Assembly: GCA_017308595.1 (NCBI GenBank)
Contig: JAFKER010000016.1
Span: forward strand, 62,001 to 126,000
Direction of reading: 5' to 3'
DNA length: 64,000 nucleotides
From: Afipia sp.
GTDB lineage: Bacteria > Pseudomonadota > Alphaproteobacteria > Rhizobiales > Xanthobacteraceae
The translations under genes were made by a program, and so were the position numbers. The notes beneath the pieces were generated by a model, which was given only the letters and a program-made list of their open reading frames with translations, did not search any database and was not told the DNA's origin. Numbering within the stretch: the stretch's first letter is position 1; the number at the start of each line of letters is the position of its first letter. This document shows, one piece after another, positions 1 to 8,984 of this stretch.

Positions 1-127
1 GAAATATTCCGTCATCGGGTCGATCGTCCAGCAGCTTCGAAACCATTTCGGGTGTGATTGGCCCACCTCTGACACCACCGTCGCTCGGCCTCACAGGGCT
101 GGGTACTTCCGACCTGAAGCTGGTCAA
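1..127 (-). CDS. N-terminus of a probable aromatic ring-hydroxylating dioxygenase alpha subunit (partial)
   Basis: An open frame begins at a TTG (125-127) and runs off the left edge with 42 residues visible. A strong AGGAGG ribosome site (133-138 on the plus strand as cctcct) sits 5 nt upstream and fixes the start. The visible end, ITPEMVSKLLDDRPDDGIF, resembles the N-terminal lead of Rieske-type oxygenase large subunits, which continue into an FRV..R..FTDPELF region that lies outside the window. It is the next gene after a Rieske ferredoxin on the same strand, which supports an oxygenase-ferredoxin pair. The Rieske centre and catalytic iron site cannot be seen, so the family call is inference. 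Confidence 0.42.
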   Translation of the reverse strand, partial: MTSFRSEVPSPVRPSDGGVRGGPITPEMVSKLLDDRPDDGIF

Positions 128-230
128 TTCGACCTCCTCTATTTTTCTTGTAGCAAAGCGGAGCGGCTATTTCGGACGAGATGGGGGCGTCACACAAAAT
201 GGCGACATCGTCGCCCCCCTTGCCGTTAAG

Positions 231-572
231 TTAGGTTGACGCGTCGGGATTAGACGGTGCCGAGGTGACATCGATTTCCACAGCATCACCGGCGACACGA
301 ACAGGATAGGTTGCCAGGGCCGTTTCTGCTGGTGAGGTCAACGCCGCGCCCGTTCGAACATCGAAGCGGGCGCCATGAAGCGGGCACTCGATCTCGTAAC
401 CATCGAGCCAACCGTCGGACAGAAGTGCATAGGCATGAGTACAAACGTCAGACGTGGCAAAATACTCTTCGCCGCAGCGGTAGAGCGCAACTTTGCATCC
501 GTTGATATTGAGCTGCTGAATGCTGTCATCCGACACATCTTTCGTAAGAGCGGCTTTTACCCAGTTAGTCAT
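231..572 (-). CDS. Rieske [2Fe-2S] ferredoxin-like protein
   Basis: This 113-residue protein carries the two Rieske cluster ligand pairs C44-T-H46 and C63-P-L-H66, separated by the usual 16 residues. It is the size of the small soluble ferredoxins that pass electrons to ring-hydroxylating oxygenases (BphF/NirD-like). I chose the ATG at 572 because it lies just downstream of the GST stop at 608; longer in-frame starts would run into the GST gene. It follows GST and the FAD oxidase on the same strand and precedes the oxygenase fragment, so it probably serves that oxygenase. A nitrite-reductase small subunit is less likely in this context. Confidence 0.8.
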   Translation of the reverse strand: MTNWVKAALTKDVSDDSIQQLNINGCKVALYRCGEEYFATSDVCTHAYALLSDGWLDGYEIECPLHGARFDVRTGAALTSPAETALATYPVRVAGDAVEIDVTSAPSNPDAST

Positions 573-607
573 TCGAGTCGACGCTCGCTTTTGGATTGTT
601 GCGAACT

Positions 608-1288
608 TCAGTTCTTTCCGAACATATTCTTCCAGGCCTCGGTGCCCGGCTTCGCTTCCCATTGTTTGCTGTCGGACAACGTATTTATGCCCGCCCTAAC
701 CCCCGGACGGTCTTTGATCGCCTGGTACCATCGATCAATGTTCGGGTACTCCGACAAGTCACGTCGATGCAGCTTTCGCGTGCGAACCCAAGGGAATGTG
801 CTGATGTCAGCGATGGAATACTCGCCGGCGAGATATTCAAATTCGCCAAGGCGCTTCTCGAGAATGTTGTATATTCGACCAACTTCCCGATCATAACGTT
901 CGATCGCGTAATCGATCTTCTCAGTCGCATACACCATGAAGTGGTGCGCTTGGCCCAGCATTGGACCCATCGTCGTATTCTGAAATACAAGCCACTTTAG
1001 CGTATCGTAGCGCTTTTCAGGATCCTGAGAGAGAAATCTACCGGACTTTTCCGCGAGATAGATAAGAACGACCGCGGATTCAAAAACTGCATATGGCTTG
1101 TTGTGCGGGCCATCGTGATCCACGATGGCCGGCACTTTGTTATTTGGATTGATCTTCAGAAATTCCGGATGAAACTGCTCACCTGCCGTTATATCAACCG
1201 GAACTACACGATACTCCAAGTCCAACTCTGCCAGCATTATGGCTGCTTTATACCCGTTCGGGGTTGGCCAGAAGTATAGATCAATCAT
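608..1288 (-). CDS. Glutathione S-transferase (Nu/YfcG-like)
   Basis: This is a 226-residue GST with an N-terminal thioredoxin-fold domain (residues 1-80) and an all-helical C-terminal domain. It opens with an LYFWPTPNGYKA motif, has the cis-proline region NNKVPAIVDHDG near residue 50, and an ES dipeptide near 70 for glutathione binding. The TPNG start is typical of the YfcG/YghU (Nu-class) group, which has disulphide-bond reductase activity with glutathione. It starts 12 nt after the FAD oxidase stop and is surely co-transcribed with it. A glutathione reductase lies in the same regulon at 17-18.7 kb, so glutathione seems to be a cofactor of the pathway. Confidence 0.88.
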   Translation of the reverse strand: MIDLYFWPTPNGYKAAIMLAELDLEYRVVPVDITAGEQFHPEFLKINPNNKVPAIVDHDGPHNKPYAVFESAVVLIYLAEKSGRFLSQDPEKRYDTLKWLVFQNTTMGPMLGQAHHFMVYATEKIDYAIERYDREVGRIYNILEKRLGEFEYLAGEYSIADISTFPWVRTRKLHRRDLSEYPNIDRWYQAIKDRPGVRAGINTLSDSKQWEAKPGTEAWKNMFGKN

Positions 1289-1300
1289 CGCAGAGGACTC

Positions 1301-2953
1301 CTATCCGACGATCTTGAGCCCTGCTGGCTTGTCAACGATCAGCCCAGGGTTCAACATCCACTTCGGGTCCAGTTCGGTCTTGGCGGCTGCCAGCACACGG
1401 CGGAACAACGGATCGACTTCCTTGTCGTACCAAGGACGGAACGATTTTCCGACAGCATGGTGGTGCGTGATGGTTGCGCCGAGTTCGATTAGCGCGTCCG
1501 ACGCAACGTCGTGGAGCATCTTATAGGCTTCAAGGCTGTTGGCGTGCGTCGAAGGAGCCATGATCGAATAGTAAGGAGCCGGGCCGTCCGGATACAGGAA
1601 GGAGAACCTGCGGCAGACGATGCCGCCGCCAAGATTTTCCTTCTGGGCCTTCCGGATGCGACGCATGATCTCGGTATCGACTTCTTCGAACCGATCCCAA
1701 GTGTAGGCAGTTTCGAACGTGAAGCTGACGATTCCCATCGCTGCGCGCGTATGCATCAACCGGGGCAGATATCTGAACTGGTGCCGCCAGTTACCCTGCG
1801 GCCCGCTACGGCTGGTCTCCAGCGCGTTGTCCGCAGTTCCCGCCTGTTGCTTCACGACGCCACCGAAGTCCTTGCAGATTTCGAGACTACGCTCCAGCCA
1901 CGCGTCCACCGGATGGTCGGCGGATTCGAAGCCCAGCAACAGGACCGAATCGGTGCCGTCTCCAGCGCCGTAGAATTTGGCGTCCTGCTCGTCCAGATAG
2001 CGACAGTTCGCCGGGAACAGTCCTGCTTGGGTGATCTGACGGACGGCCTTGGCACCCTGATAGAACGTCTTGAAGGAGATCGACGCATTCGCACGGAATT
2101 TCACACGCCCCTGTAGACGCATCCATGCATCGGTGATGATGCCCAGCGAGCCCTCAGACCCGATGAACAGCCGATCCGGATTGGGTCCCGCACCCGAGCC
2201 TGGCAGGCGGCGGTTCTGGATCGTTCCCGCCGGGGTGACCACGCGCAGGCTTTCCACCATGTCGTCAATATGCGTGAGATGGGTCGCATAGTGACCGGAC
2301 GAGCGGGTTGCGATCCAACCGCCCAGCGATGAGAATTCCCACGATTGCGGAATATGGCGCAGGGTGAGGCCATGCGGCTTCAGTTGTTCTTCCAGAGCCG
2401 GACCGAGAATGCCCGCCTGGATCCGCGCGCAGCGCGACACGGGGTCGACTTCGAGAATCTTGTTGAGGTTGCCCAAGTCGATTACGACGACCCCGGGAAA
2501 GGCGTCGCGCTCGGGACCCCAGAAGCCGCCGGTGACGCTCGATCCGCCGCCATACGGGATGCATGCATAACCATTTTCCCCGCACCAGTCGAAGATGGCA
2601 GCGATGTCTTCTTCGTCGCGCGGATAGGCCACGACGTCCGGAGCCTTCTTGAAATCGCGCCGGTAGATAAGGGTCATGTCCTTGAAACCCTTACCGTACG
2701 TATGAACAATTCTGTCCCATTTTTCCGAGGTACAGAAATCCTCCAGCGTTCGAGGGATCTTTATGCGCGACGCATAAAGTTCAATCTCGTCCAGAGTCGG
2801 GTCTGACAGAATTTCGATGTCTTTAATTCCAAGCCGCTGCTCCACGCGGTCTCGCATGGTTCGGATTTCGTCCTTGGAATTATCTTCACCTTCATATCCC
2901 CACGACCAGAACTTCCTTCGCTGGCCGTAGTAGCCACTCTTTTCCTTCGCCAC
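1301..2953 (-). CDS. FAD-binding oxidase/dehydrogenase, alkyl-DHAP-synthase/VAO type
   Basis: This 550-residue flavoprotein has an FAD-binding PCMH domain (roughly residues 110-290, with YGGGSSVTGGFW) and a C-terminal FAD-oxidase cap ending in DPKWMLNPG. The aromatic stretch RRKFWSWG at the N-terminus and the GGGSSVTGG form are typical of alkyldihydroxyacetonephosphate synthase relatives in the VAO superfamily. I chose GTG at 2953 because AGGAGAA lies 6 nt upstream; an in-frame start at 3004 would add 17 arginine-rich residues without a good ribosome site. It leads the operon with GST, ferredoxin and oxygenase, and an operator pair lies 75-99 nt upstream. The substrate is unknown; an alpha-hydroxy or ether acid is possible. 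Confidence 0.82.
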   Translation of the reverse strand: MAKEKSGYYGQRRKFWSWGYEGEDNSKDEIRTMRDRVEQRLGIKDIEILSDPTLDEIELYASRIKIPRTLEDFCTSEKWDRIVHTYGKGFKDMTLIYRRDFKKAPDVVAYPRDEEDIAAIFDWCGENGYACIPYGGGSSVTGGFWGPERDAFPGVVVIDLGNLNKILEVDPVSRCARIQAGILGPALEEQLKPHGLTLRHIPQSWEFSSLGGWIATRSSGHYATHLTHIDDMVESLRVVTPAGTIQNRRLPGSGAGPNPDRLFIGSEGSLGIITDAWMRLQGRVKFRANASISFKTFYQGAKAVRQITQAGLFPANCRYLDEQDAKFYGAGDGTDSVLLLGFESADHPVDAWLERSLEICKDFGGVVKQQAGTADNALETSRSGPQGNWRHQFRYLPRLMHTRAAMGIVSFTFETAYTWDRFEEVDTEIMRRIRKAQKENLGGGIVCRRFSFLYPDGPAPYYSIMAPSTHANSLEAYKMLHDVASDALIELGATITHHHAVGKSFRPWYDKEVDPLFRRVLAAAKTELDPKWMLNPGLIVDKPAGLKIVG

Positions 2954-3027
2954 AGCGCTTCTCCTTCGAGATTTTCGACGTAAATCAACCATCCAGGTGC
3001 GCATGCGTTTTGGTAGACATCGCGATC

Positions 3028-3052
3028 TGGTTCGACCAAATTGGCATATCCA
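3028..3052. promoter_or_regulatory. Operator pair 1 (FadR-type dyads) upstream of the FAD oxidase operon
   Basis: TGGTTCGACCA (3028-3038) is a perfect TGGT-N3-ACCA dyad. A second, weaker dyad, TGGCATATCCA, starts exactly 14 bp later at 3042. The same two-dyad layout recurs six more times in the first 26 kb. TGGT-N3-ACCA matches the known FadR-subfamily GntR operator type, and a FadR-type regulator is encoded at 18876. It lies upstream of the minus-strand start at 2953. Confidence 0.7.
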
Positions 3053-3150
3053 ATTCGGTCGGTCAATGGTTCTCGGAGTAGATAAGCACCCCGGAGCTAC
3101 GCCACCGCGACAACATTCGCCTTGACACCGCCGCCAAGAGCACGCTTGAA

Positions 3151-3175
3151 TGGTATGACCAGATTGGATGTGCCA
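3151..3175. promoter_or_regulatory. Operator pair 2 (FadR-type dyads) upstream of the peptide-type ABC operon
   Basis: TGGTATGACCA at 3151-3161 is followed 14 bp on by TGGATGTGCCA at 3165-3175, the same paired arrangement as at 3028. It lies about 140-160 nt before the first permease gene on the plus strand. The 359-bp divergent gap 2954-3312 therefore has one operator pair for each direction. I see no gene in that gap. Confidence 0.68.
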
Positions 3176-3312
3176 GATTGCAACTGATCTGCAAATAGAG
3201 AACTCACCTCATTTTTTGATGAGCGGGCGTTCAGCGGCCTTTTTCACATAGAGAGGGACAAGAGCGTGGTGCTGTCGGACCAAGCCAATCTGCATGGTGA
3301 GCGCGCCCTCCA

Positions 3313-4281
3313 ATGGACCGCGTCATGCTGAGATATCTAATTCGTCGCCTTGTCGCCCTCGTGCCGACCTTCCTGCTAGCGAGCGTTATTGTGTTCTCGG
3401 CCATTCGCCTGATACCGGGAGACACGATCGACATGATGATGTCCCAGAACGATATCTCGGCCAGCGTCAAGACCCGCGAAGATCTTATCAAGGCACTCGG
3501 GCTCGATCAGCCGGTCCTTGTACAATATTGGCACTGGATCAGCTCAATTGTGCTCCACGGAGATTTCGGTCGCTCGCTTTGGACGGGAGAGAGCGTCACT
3601 AGCCTCGTCGCTGAACGCATACCGACTACCCTCTATTTAGGGGTGCTGGCCATGATCTTCGCCCTCTTGATCGCGCTGCCGGTCGGCATCATCTCGGCGA
3701 TCCGGCAAAACAAGCCGGTCGATTATCTCGGCCGTGTCTTTGCCATCACAGCCCTGTCCGTGCCGCCTTTTTGGCTCGGGACGTTGGTGGTGATCCTGCC
3801 AGCGATTCTCTGGGGGATCGCGCCGACCACGCAATATGTTGGGCTGACCGACGATCCCCTCCTTAGCCTCCGCCAGATGGTGCCGCCCGCGATCGTCCTC
3901 GGCATCGCCTTATCCGGAGTGACGATGAGGATGACCCGTACGATGGTCCTCGAAGTCATGCGCCAGGATTATGTCCGCACGGCCTGGAGCAAGGGTCTCG
4001 ACGAGCGGACGGTCGTTTTGCGCCATGTCCTCAAAAACGCGCTTCTGCCGGTCATAACCATCGTCGGCTTGCAGTTGCCCCTGCTGATCGGTGGCGCGGT
4101 CGTAATTGAGCAGATCTTCGTGATCTCCGGTATGGGCCAACTACTCCTGATGGCGGTGTCGCAGCGGGACTATCCGGTCATTACCGGCATCTTTCTCCTC
4201 GTGGGCGTCGGCGTAATGACGATCAACCTGCTCGTCGACATCAGCTACGCCCTCCTAGATCCCAAGATTCGTCAGGGCTGA
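3313..4281 (+). CDS. ABC transporter permease, DppB/OppB family
   Basis: This 322-residue inner-membrane permease starts with the family hallmark LRYLIRRLVALVPTFLLASVIVF, which is the first membrane segment. It carries the transporter EAA-loop region near residues 210-240 (VRTAWSKGLDERTVVLRHVLKNALLP), which docks on the ATPases. The ATG at 3325 (MLRYLI) is an equally good start; no strong ribosome site decides between them. It is the first gene of a five-gene operon with its partner permease 3 nt downstream. The family imports peptides, nickel, glutathione or small polyol-like solutes, so the substrate cannot be named from sequence. Confidence 0.9.
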   Translation: MDRVMLRYLIRRLVALVPTFLLASVIVFSAIRLIPGDTIDMMMSQNDISASVKTREDLIKALGLDQPVLVQYWHWISSIVLHGDFGRSLWTGESVTSLVAERIPTTLYLGVLAMIFALLIALPVGIISAIRQNKPVDYLGRVFAITALSVPPFWLGTLVVILPAILWGIAPTTQYVGLTDDPLLSLRQMVPPAIVLGIALSGVTMRMTRTMVLEVMRQDYVRTAWSKGLDERTVVLRHVLKNALLPVITIVGLQLPLLIGGAVVIEQIFVISGMGQLLLMAVSQRDYPVITGIFLLVGVGVMTINLLVDISYALLDPKIRQG

Positions 4282-4284
4282 CGC

Positions 4285-5187
4285 ATGGCTATCAATTCGA
4301 CCCTGAAGACCGACGCAGGTCCCGACCGAGGCGCCTGGGCAGCGCCCGTACGGACTTTCTTCAGTCGCCTTTTTAAACAGGACATTCTCGGAACGGTTTG
4401 CGCCGGCCTTCTCGCCGCGATCGTGCTCTGCGCACTCCTGGCACCCTGGCTCGCACCGTACGACTTCGACGCGATCGACCTTACATCGCTGATGCAGGGG
4501 CCGTCCTGGTCTCACCCACTAGGGACAGACGAACTCGGTCGCGACATCCTCAGTCGGGTCATCTACGGAGCCCGTACTTCCGTTATCGTCTGTATCACCG
4601 CCGCGCTGCTATCGCTCGCCATATCGGTCACGCTCGGAGTTCTGTCCGGGTATTTCGGCGGACGTCTCGACGCCCTGGTTCAGCGGTTCGTCGATACTTG
4701 GCAGAGCTTTCCCGACCTGATCGTGCTGATCGCGGGCGTCGCGGTTCTCGGCCCCGGCATCGTGCAAATCATCGCCCTCCTCGGCATCCTCTACGGCGTC
4801 GCCGGCTCGCGCATCGTACGGGGCGCGGTACTGTCGGCGCGCGAGCAGCTCTACGTGCAGGCGGGCCATTCCTTCGGCGCCGGTAACGGGCACATCATTC
4901 TCCGGCACATCCTGCCAACGATCGCCGCGCCCCTCATCGTGCTCTACACCACGCGGCTCGGCGGCGTGATCCTGGTCGAATCGAGTCTCAGCTTCCTTGG
5001 TCTTGGCGTGCCGCCGCCGGCACCCGCGTGGGGCCGTATGCTGAGCGATGCCCGCCCCTACATGTTCGAGAACGTCTGGATGGTCGCGGCCCCAGGCCTC
5101 GCGATAACTCTGATCGTTTTTTGCGTGAACATCTTCGGAGACTCTCTCCGCGATCTTCTCGATCCGCGCGGAATAGTCCGCAATTGA
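4285..5187 (+). CDS. ABC transporter permease, DppC/OppC family
   Basis: This 300-residue permease has the N-terminal OppC_N segment (around residues 30-60, LAPWLAPYDFD) and the HPLGTDELGRDILSRVIYGARTS signature of the DppC group. The EAA-type cytoplasmic loop follows (SARE..YVQAGHSFGAG). It pairs with the upstream DppB-like protein as the heterodimeric channel. It starts 3 nt after that gene and ends 33 nt before the binding-protein gene, so the set is one operon. Confidence 0.9.
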   Translation: MAINSTLKTDAGPDRGAWAAPVRTFFSRLFKQDILGTVCAGLLAAIVLCALLAPWLAPYDFDAIDLTSLMQGPSWSHPLGTDELGRDILSRVIYGARTSVIVCITAALLSLAISVTLGVLSGYFGGRLDALVQRFVDTWQSFPDLIVLIAGVAVLGPGIVQIIALLGILYGVAGSRIVRGAVLSAREQLYVQAGHSFGAGNGHIILRHILPTIAAPLIVLYTTRLGGVILVESSLSFLGLGVPPPAPAWGRMLSDARPYMFENVWMVAAPGLAITLIVFCVNIFGDSLRDLLDPRGIVRN

Positions 5188-5220
5188 GCGAACAACAATA
5201 ACATTAGGGAGGAACAAGGA

Positions 5221-6918
5221 ATGGCACGCGGACATCTCGGAACAATGGCGGCAGCCGCGCTCGGGGCTATAATTGCGACCCAAGCCGTGAGCGCACAGGA
5301 GCCGAAATACGGTGGCACGCTGACCATCTCTCCTTACTCCCCCGGGATTTCGGCGTTGTCGTGGGATCCCGCCGACTGGAACTGGAAGGTATCGATTGAT
5401 GCGGGGCCCTATATGGAGCAGCTGATGGTGGGCGACCTAAGCAAGGGCGTACGTGGCGGCGGAAAGAACAACTTTTTCAGCGAGGCCTGGCTCTCCGACG
5501 ACGTGCTGCGCGGCGAACTCGCAGAGAGCTGGGAGGTCGTCGACAAACCGCTCTCAATCGTTGTCAACCTGCGCAAGAACGTGAAATGGCAGGCCTGCAA
5601 AGGCATCATGGAAGCGCGCGACTTTACCGCCAAGGATGTCGTGTTCGCGTATAACCGTCTCATCGCTAGCCCGAAGGCGAACAAAGTCTATTTCTCCTTC
5701 ATCGACAGGGCCGAGGAGACGGGACCGCACCAAGTGACCTTCTTCCTAAAGGAGTACAACTCGGAGTGGAAATACCGTCTCGGCTACGGCTACTACGCCG
5801 GCATCTATCCCAAAGAGATTACGGAGGCTCCCAACGGCGGCGCTGGCAACTGGCAGAATGCCTGCGGCACAGGCCCCTTCCGGCTGACGCGGTATGAGGC
5901 CGGGGCCTTCGGGGATTATCAGGCTAACAAGGAGTACTGGGACCGCGAGAAAATCGACGGCAAACCGTACAAGATTCCCTTCGTCGATAAGCTTGTGATG
6001 CGGACGATCGCGGATTCACAGACACGCCTAGCCGCCTTCCGCACTGGCAAGATCGATGTCATGACGAATATTAGCTGGGACGAGCTCAAATCGCTGGCAC
6101 CGATCCGAGATAAAATCAAAGTCGTCGAACACCCCGACTATGCGGGTGAGGCGCTGGCAATGCGGGTCGATGCACCACCCTTCGACAACCCGAAGGTACG
6201 TCTCGCCTTGAATCTCGCGGTCGACCGGGCCGCCATCGCGAAGCAGATCTATGGCGGCCACGCTGATTTCCCACACCTGCCATTGGATGAAACTTGGGAA
6301 GGCTATTTCACGCCGCCCGAAAAGATGCCGGAGGAGGCACGGGAGGTTCTCCAATACAATCCGGCCAAGGCCAAGAAACTCCTAGCCGAAGCGGGTCTTG
6401 CGAATGGTTTCGAGTTCAAGGCTCAAGTTCCGACCTACGCTGACCAATTGAAGAAGGCACAGATTGTAGCCGGATATCTGTCGGCAATCGGTGTAAAGAT
6501 GATCATCGAGCCAAAGGAGTATGGGGCGTTCCTCAGTCTGATGACATCCGGCAAGCACGGCCCCGGCTATTGGCATTTCGCAGGTATGAGCAATCCGACC
6601 GCTTCAGTCGAGAAACTGTTCCGCTCCTCGTCCGTCTGGAATACTGCCCGCGTCAACGACCCGAAGGTCGATGCGGCGCTCGACGCCATACAGCAGGAGA
6701 GGGACCCGGACAAGGTCAAGAAGGCCGTCGCCGCGCTCACCAATGAGATGACCGCGCGAGCGCCATTCCTGTTTCTGCCCAGGCCGCGCTCGTTCACGGT
6801 ATGGTGGCCGTGGGTCAAAAACTATTATGGCGAGATTTCGGTCTCCGCTCGGCGTGATGCGCCGATCTGGGCGCGCGCTTGGATCGATCAGGATCTAAAG
6901 AAGTCGATGGGCTTCTGA
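5221..6918 (+). CDS. Periplasmic substrate-binding protein, family 5 (peptide/dipeptide type)
   Basis: This 565-residue protein has an N-terminal signal peptide (about residues 1-25, ending AVSAQ) followed by the SBP_bac_5 fold (YGGTLTIS at the start; LAESWEVVD..I.VNLRKNVKW near residue 100; FTAKDVVFAYNRL). A GGAGG site (in gggaggaacaagg) precedes the ATG. It captures the substrate in the periplasm for the permeases encoded just upstream. The order permease-permease-SBP-ATPase-ATPase is unusual but complete. The large size is normal for family 5. Confidence 0.92.
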   Translation: MARGHLGTMAAAALGAIIATQAVSAQEPKYGGTLTISPYSPGISALSWDPADWNWKVSIDAGPYMEQLMVGDLSKGVRGGGKNNFFSEAWLSDDVLRGELAESWEVVDKPLSIVVNLRKNVKWQACKGIMEARDFTAKDVVFAYNRLIASPKANKVYFSFIDRAEETGPHQVTFFLKEYNSEWKYRLGYGYYAGIYPKEITEAPNGGAGNWQNACGTGPFRLTRYEAGAFGDYQANKEYWDREKIDGKPYKIPFVDKLVMRTIADSQTRLAAFRTGKIDVMTNISWDELKSLAPIRDKIKVVEHPDYAGEALAMRVDAPPFDNPKVRLALNLAVDRAAIAKQIYGGHADFPHLPLDETWEGYFTPPEKMPEEAREVLQYNPAKAKKLLAEAGLANGFEFKAQVPTYADQLKKAQIVAGYLSAIGVKMIIEPKEYGAFLSLMTSGKHGPGYWHFAGMSNPTASVEKLFRSSSVWNTARVNDPKVDAALDAIQQERDPDKVKKAVAALTNEMTARAPFLFLPRPRSFTVWWPWVKNYYGEISVSARRDAPIWARAWIDQDLKKSMGF

Positions 6919-6921
6919 TCG

Positions 6922-7920
6922 ATGCCCGGAAGTTTGAAAAAGTCGGGGCCCCCGATACTGGATGTGCGCGGGCTCTGCATGGGCATCTGGTCAGGCAAGA
7001 CGGAGTTGGTCGCTGTTGCAGACGTTTCGTTCCGAGCCTATTCCGGCCAGGTCGTGGCGCTCGTAGGCGAAAGCGGCGCGGGCAAGAGCATCACGGCGAT
7101 GTCGCTCACCCATCTACTACCAATGCCACCGATCAAGATCACGGCCGGCGAAATACGCCTCTCCGGCCGTGATATGCAGACGCAGTCACCGAAACAGATC
7201 AGGGACATCCGAGGCAACGAGGTCGGCATCGTTTTCCAGGAGCCGATGACAGCGCTGAACCCAAGCCTGCGCATCTGGCGCCAGATCGCCGAGCCGCTGG
7301 TGCGTCATCGCCGGATGTCCTGGAGCGCCGCCAAAGCGCAGGCGATCTACCTTCTCAAGAAGGTCCGCATCCCGGATGCAGAGACCAAAGCCGAGGCCTA
7401 TCCTCACCAGCTCAGTGGGGGTATGCGCCAGCGTGTCATGGTTGCTATCGCGATCTCCTGCGAGCCAAGACTCATCATCGCGGACGAGCCGACGACAGCA
7501 CTCGACGTCACCGTGCAGGCGCAGATTTTGACGCTTCTCACTGACCTTACCCGCGGATTGGGCGGGGCGCTGCTTCTCATCACGCACGATCTCGGCGTCG
7601 TGGCGCGCTACGCCGACTGGGTCAACGTGATGTATGCCGGCCGCATCGTCGAGACAGCGGCGGCCGACGACCTCTATCGCGATGGGCGCCATCCTTATAC
7701 GCACGCCCTCCTCGCCTCCGTGCCCAAGATCGTCGGTCCGATCGCTCATCGGCTCGAGTCGATCGCTGGGCAGCCACCCGCCCCCTCCGACGGAACCGGG
7801 GGCTGCGCCTTCGCACCGCGCTGCCCACGTCGGACCGAACGGTGCGACGAACGCCCTCCGCTTAGCGGCGACGAACGCACACGGAACGGCCATCTGTTCG
7901 CGTGCTGGAATCCGCTATGA
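6922..7920 (+). CDS. ABC transporter ATP-binding protein, DppD/OppD family
   Basis: This 332-residue ATPase has Walker A GESGAGKS near residue 50, the ABC signature LSGGMRQR near 165 and Walker B LIIADEPTTALDV near 185. The C-terminal oligopeptide-transporter extension carries cysteines (GGCAFAPRCPRRTERC) as in DppD/OppD proteins. It starts 3 nt after the binding protein stop. It forms a heterodimer with the next gene, whose start overlaps its stop codon. Confidence 0.9.
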   Translation: MPGSLKKSGPPILDVRGLCMGIWSGKTELVAVADVSFRAYSGQVVALVGESGAGKSITAMSLTHLLPMPPIKITAGEIRLSGRDMQTQSPKQIRDIRGNEVGIVFQEPMTALNPSLRIWRQIAEPLVRHRRMSWSAAKAQAIYLLKKVRIPDAETKAEAYPHQLSGGMRQRVMVAIAISCEPRLIIADEPTTALDVTVQAQILTLLTDLTRGLGGALLLITHDLGVVARYADWVNVMYAGRIVETAAADDLYRDGRHPYTHALLASVPKIVGPIAHRLESIAGQPPAPSDGTGGCAFAPRCPRRTERCDERPPLSGDERTRNGHLFACWNPL

Positions 7921-8957
7921 ACGACGTAGCAACGAATATTCTCGAGGTCTCGGACCTGTGCGTCGACTATGCAAGCACAACCTCTTTCGGCGTAACGGGC
8001 GCCCCCTCCGTTCGAGCTGTCAAGGGCATATCCCTCACACTCCAGCGCGGCGAAACTCTCTCGCTCGTCGGCGAAAGCGGTTGCGGCAAATCCACCACGG
8101 CCATGGCCATACTACAACTGACGCCGCCGAGCGGCGGCCGGGTCGTGTTCGACGGACGCGATATCACGGGCTTCAGTCATCGCCAGATGCGACCGCTAAG
8201 GCGTGAGATGCAGATCATCTACCAGGATCCGTTCGGGTCGCTAAATCCCCGCATGACAATCGCCGACCTGATCGCCGAACCGATGGCGATTCAGGGCGTC
8301 GGCAGATCGGGCCACGAGCGCCGCGCGAAGGCTGCCGAACTCCTAGATACGGTCGGAATGGGTACTCGCTTCCTCGACCGCTATCCGCACCAACTCAGCG
8401 GCGGCCAGCGTCAGCGGGTCGCCATCGCGCGCGCCCTGTCACTGCGTCCGAAACTGCTCATCTGTGATGAGCCGGTCTCAGCTCTCGACGTCTCAGTGCA
8501 GGCCCAGGTTCTGAACTTGTTTTCCGACCTCAAGGAGCAGTTCGGCTTGTCCTATCTGTTCATCTCGCACGACCTCGGCGTCGTCCGACACATGAGCGAT
8601 CGGGTCGCAGTGATGTATCTCGGACGCATCGTCGAGATCGCGACGCGCGACGACCTCTACGGCGAACCGCTCCATCCCTACACGCGCATTCTTCTCGATG
8701 CGGTAGCGGTGCCGGACCCGCAAATCGAGCGCGCCCGCGATCACGTGCTCCTTCAGGGCGAGGTGCCGAGCGTCGCCACCCCCCCGCCCGGCTGTCCATT
8801 TCACCCTCGCTGTCAGTCCGCCATGCCGGTCTGCAGCCGCGAAATTCCGCCGCTGCGGTTGCACGGCAATCGGCAGATCGCCTGCCATCTGTATGATGAG
8901 ACAGCAGCCAATAAGGCAATCGAAGCCGCGATGGACGGAAATGGCAATCCAAACTAG
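7917..8957 (+). CDS. ABC transporter ATP-binding protein, DppF/OppF family
   Basis: This 346-residue ATPase has Walker A GESGCGKS, the Q-loop IYQDPFGSLNPRMT, signature LSGGQRQR and Walker B LLICDEPVSALDV, followed by the cysteine-bearing C-terminal extension (GCPFHPRC). I chose the ATG at 7917 because it overlaps the previous stop as ATGA, the usual coupling in these pairs; an in-frame ATG at 7902 is possible. It ends the operon, 27 bp from the convergent glcF gene. Confidence 0.9.
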   Translation: MNDVATNILEVSDLCVDYASTTSFGVTGAPSVRAVKGISLTLQRGETLSLVGESGCGKSTTAMAILQLTPPSGGRVVFDGRDITGFSHRQMRPLRREMQIIYQDPFGSLNPRMTIADLIAEPMAIQGVGRSGHERRAKAAELLDTVGMGTRFLDRYPHQLSGGQRQRVAIARALSLRPKLLICDEPVSALDVSVQAQVLNLFSDLKEQFGLSYLFISHDLGVVRHMSDRVAVMYLGRIVEIATRDDLYGEPLHPYTRILLDAVAVPDPQIERARDHVLLQGEVPSVATPPPGCPFHPRCQSAMPVCSREIPPLRLHGNRQIACHLYDETAANKAIEAAMDGNGNPN

Positions 8958-8984
8958 GACGTCAGAGCGGTCGCTTGTCCGCAC

